Shown here: piece after piece, positions 61,911 to 64,000 of the stretch
How the letters are laid out: each line of letters begins with the position of its first letter
How positions within the stretch are numbered: position 1 is the stretch's first letter
Assembly (NCBI GenBank): GCA_903905505.1
Contig: CAIVGL010000078.1
Span: forward strand, 1 to 64,000
DNA: 64,000 bases
Origin: an uncultured Bacteroidia bacterium
GTDB lineage: Bacteria > Bacteroidota > Bacteroidia > Bacteroidales > Prolixibacteraceae
Reading direction: 5' to 3'
Program-made: the position numbers and the translations under genes
The notes under the pieces: model-generated
Database searches by the model: none
The model's input: the letters and a program-made list of their open reading frames with translations, nothing else
What the model was told of the DNA's origin: nothing

Positions 61911-64000
61911 TTAAAATTTTATTCCTAACGTGATTATTTGATGTGGTTTAATTTTTACGCGAACGGTCTTACCTTGAAATTTAGGGCTTTGACTATTTCC
62001 AAGTGGAAGCTCAAGGATATTGAGTATTCGTGCAGCTTTTACATTCATAGGCAAGGTCAAGTCAGATGAAGATTCTTTGCCCGCGATCTCCACTAATCGA
62101 ACAATGAGTTCCTTGCCCTCTTCAGCTTGTTTCACTCCAGTCATCACCACATTAGAGGGTAACAAAGAGAAGAATGAAGCCTCTTCAGGACGTGTGGCAT
62201 GTTCCTTAACAAGAGCTAACGAAGGTGGTTCAGCAGCATAAACGGGAACATTAAAATCATCGCCTTCAGCCCAGACATCACTTTGCCAATCGGCACCGTG
62301 AGGATAGATCGCGTAGCTGATATTGAATTTACCCAGATTAGGATAAATATCAGGATCACCAGCTGATCGCAATAGCGAAATTCGCAACTCCCCTTTCTCA
62401 AATGAATGGCCATATTTTGTTTTATTGAGTAGGGCTATTCCTGATTGTCCATCGTTTACATCGACCCATTTCTGAGCCGGCACTTCCTGTCCATCATTGG
62501 GTTCAGAGATAACTCCATAATCATTTCGATGTTTTAGAGCCTCAGGCACTGGCAGGCCGTGAAGCATCCCATCGGCAGGTCTTTCCACGATGTCGAAGGG
62601 AACTTGACAGAAGAATTTAGATTTCTGGATCGCTAAAGGAAAAACTGCACGTAACATAGGCGATTCGGTAGAGTCGCTGCCTGTCTCAAGCCAATGCACT
62701 TCCATATCATAAGTTATACGAGGATATGCACGATAGATATAGGCGCGCTCAATAAACCGTGATTTACCCCAGCCTTTAACGGTTTCGATGCAAGCTCTAA
62801 CCGGTCCATTCTCTACAATTTTTACACTCTTGACATCGGTGACATCTTCAATTTTTATATTTTTATTCAGCACCCATGATTTCATCCCGCCTTTGCGATC
62901 TTCCAAAAACATCCGCAAAGTATTTAATCGTCCACCAGCCTTGACACACTCAATATTGCTCCGCTTATCGATTAAGCTTACGATACCGCCCGTTTTCAGA
63001 TCCACTTTAATCTTAAAGAAATCGGTATCAAATGTTTGATCTTTGTATGAAATTGGCTCATTAAATTCTCCAGCCTTAGTCACATCAACATAAAATGTTT
63101 TATATCCACCAGCAGGAAGATCGTCCACAACAAATTGAACTTTGGTGGAAAAACCTGGAGGAGTAACCTTAGACCAAACAATCTGTGCAGGGTAGCTCTT
63201 TCCTGATCCGTCACGCACCAATACTGTTGCCACCTTGCCTTGACCTTTATCTATGGGTTTAATCTTCTTCGAACCATAAAAGTCGCTCCAGCCATTTGCT
63301 TTAATGGTCAATGGTTCGGTATGACTATAAACGGTAGCTTCGACAATAGTCTTCCGTTTCAGCGGATGTTGATTGTAAGCCACCACAGGCTGGCCAAGGT
63401 CTTTTTTAAATTTAACCTCATCGGCCATATGGCGAAAAGCGATATCTCGAAGATCGGTTGATTTACGTAAGACATCAGCATAACGACCATAAGTCTCTTT
63501 ATTAGACTCGTTAATGGCCGAACCCGGAAGGATATCATGAAATTGGTTAAACGCCACATTAGTCCAACAGTCGCGCAGTTCGGCTGCAGGATATTGCTCG
63601 CCATTAATCCAGCGCAACGAATTAAAAAACTCACTACTATAAAGCATGTTTTCACAATTCCGATTTCCCTCTTTGTTATCCGAGACATTGGTATAGCAAC
63701 CCTCGAAGATAAACTGCATCTCCCCAAAATGAGTAGGTCTTCCGGTCATTTCGTGTGAAATCTTATTGAAGAAGCTACTTGCGGTGCTAAATTTAACGGC
63801 AGGATAATCGGGCATCTTATCTAGTGTATGAACCATATCAATTGCCGCACGTGTCGGTCCACCACCATGGTCACCAATACCGGTGATTTGTAGCATCCGA
63901 TGTTTATCGGGTGTAATTTTCTTCAGCTCATCCTTAAGTTTTAAATTGATCTCTCCATTATAGGTGTCGTTGGCATAACAGATGACTTTAGAAGAGTCGC
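61911..64000 (-). CDS. GH38-like alpha-mannosidase, C-terminal part (5' end beyond the right edge)
   Basis: Reading frame stays open from 63896 to the window edge (...KVICYANDTYNGEINLKLKDELKKITPDKHRMLQITGIGDHGGGPTRAAIDM); NVAFNQFHDILPGSAI typical of GH38. Confidence 0.88.
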   Translation of the reverse strand, partial: DSSKVICYANDTYNGEINLKLKDELKKITPDKHRMLQITGIGDHGGGPTRAAIDMVHTLDKMPDYPAVKFSTASSFFNKISHEMTGRPTHFGEMQFIFEGCYTNVSDNKEGNRNCENMLYSSEFFNSLRWINGEQYPAAELRDCWTNVAFNQFHDILPGSAINESNKETYGRYADVLRKSTDLRDIAFRHMADEVKFKKDLGQPVVAYNQHPLKRKTIVEATVYSHTEPLTIKANGWSDFYGSKKIKPIDKGQGKVATVLVRDGSGKSYPAQIVWSKVTPPGFSTKVQFVVDDLPAGGYKTFYVDVTKAGEFNEPISYKDQTFDTDFFKIKVDLKTGGIVSLIDKRSNIECVKAGGRLNTLRMFLEDRKGGMKSWVLNKNIKIEDVTDVKSVKIVENGPVRACIETVKGWGKSRFIERAYIYRAYPRITYDMEVHWLETGSDSTESPMLRAVFPLAIQKSKFFCQVPFDIVERPADGMLHGLPVPEALKHRNDYGVISEPNDGQEVPAQKWVDVNDGQSGIALLNKTKYGHSFEKGELRISLLRSAGDPDIYPNLGKFNISYAIYPHGADWQSDVWAEGDDFNVPVYAAEPPSLALVKEHATRPEEASFFSLLPSNVVMTGVKQAEEGKELIVRLVEIAGKESSSDLTLPMNVKAARILNILELPLGNSQSPKFQGKTVRVKIKPHQIITLGIKF

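Noticed and set aside
48391-64000. Calling the region a complete PUL
   Set aside because: No SusC/SusD pair or regulator is visible in the window, so only a glycan-degradation gene run can be claimed.

Overview
The window is a Bacteroidota chromosome segment. Evidence: Bacteroidota-type gene content (porT, TamL-like protein, DUF3467 and DUF4199 proteins), a TTTG/TAnnTTTG promoter, and a tmRNA tag of GENNFALAA. The left part is core genome on the minus strand: etfAB, DUF3467, rpoC, rpoB, rplL, rplJ, rplA, rplK, nusG, secE, tuf, a tRNA-Thr/Gly/Tyr cluster, hpf, xerC-like and rpsU. The middle is mixed housekeeping: TamL-like protein, SpoU methyltransferase, porT, menG, gapA, two M16 peptidases, SRP RNA and tRNAs, nifJ/PFOR, rho, a divergent RpoD-like sigma factor, ssrA, rpe, a sulfatase, a RicT-like protein, trhO and dus. 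From about 48.4 kb to the right edge is a minus-strand glycan-degradation run with two BNR/sialidase-type proteins, a GH29 fucosidase, two GH38 alpha-mannosidases, an unassigned GH-like protein, a lyxose/mannose isomerase-like protein, a PfkB kinase and a mannitol-1-P-dehydrogenase-like protein. The most unusual items are: (i) a REP-associated tyrosine transposase (RAYT) abutting a tRNA-Gly gene, flanked by about 34-nt REP-like palindromes; a related palindrome lies in frame inside the CDS and another encodes its C-terminus; (ii) a 50-nt tRNA-like element lacking an anticodon arm in the tuf-secE spacer, where many bacteria carry tRNA-Trp; (iii) strong hairpins in the rplL-rpoB and rpoB-rpoC junctions; (iv) a multi-hairpin repeat island inside the glycan gene run. 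Family calls come from reading the translations only; no database search was run.
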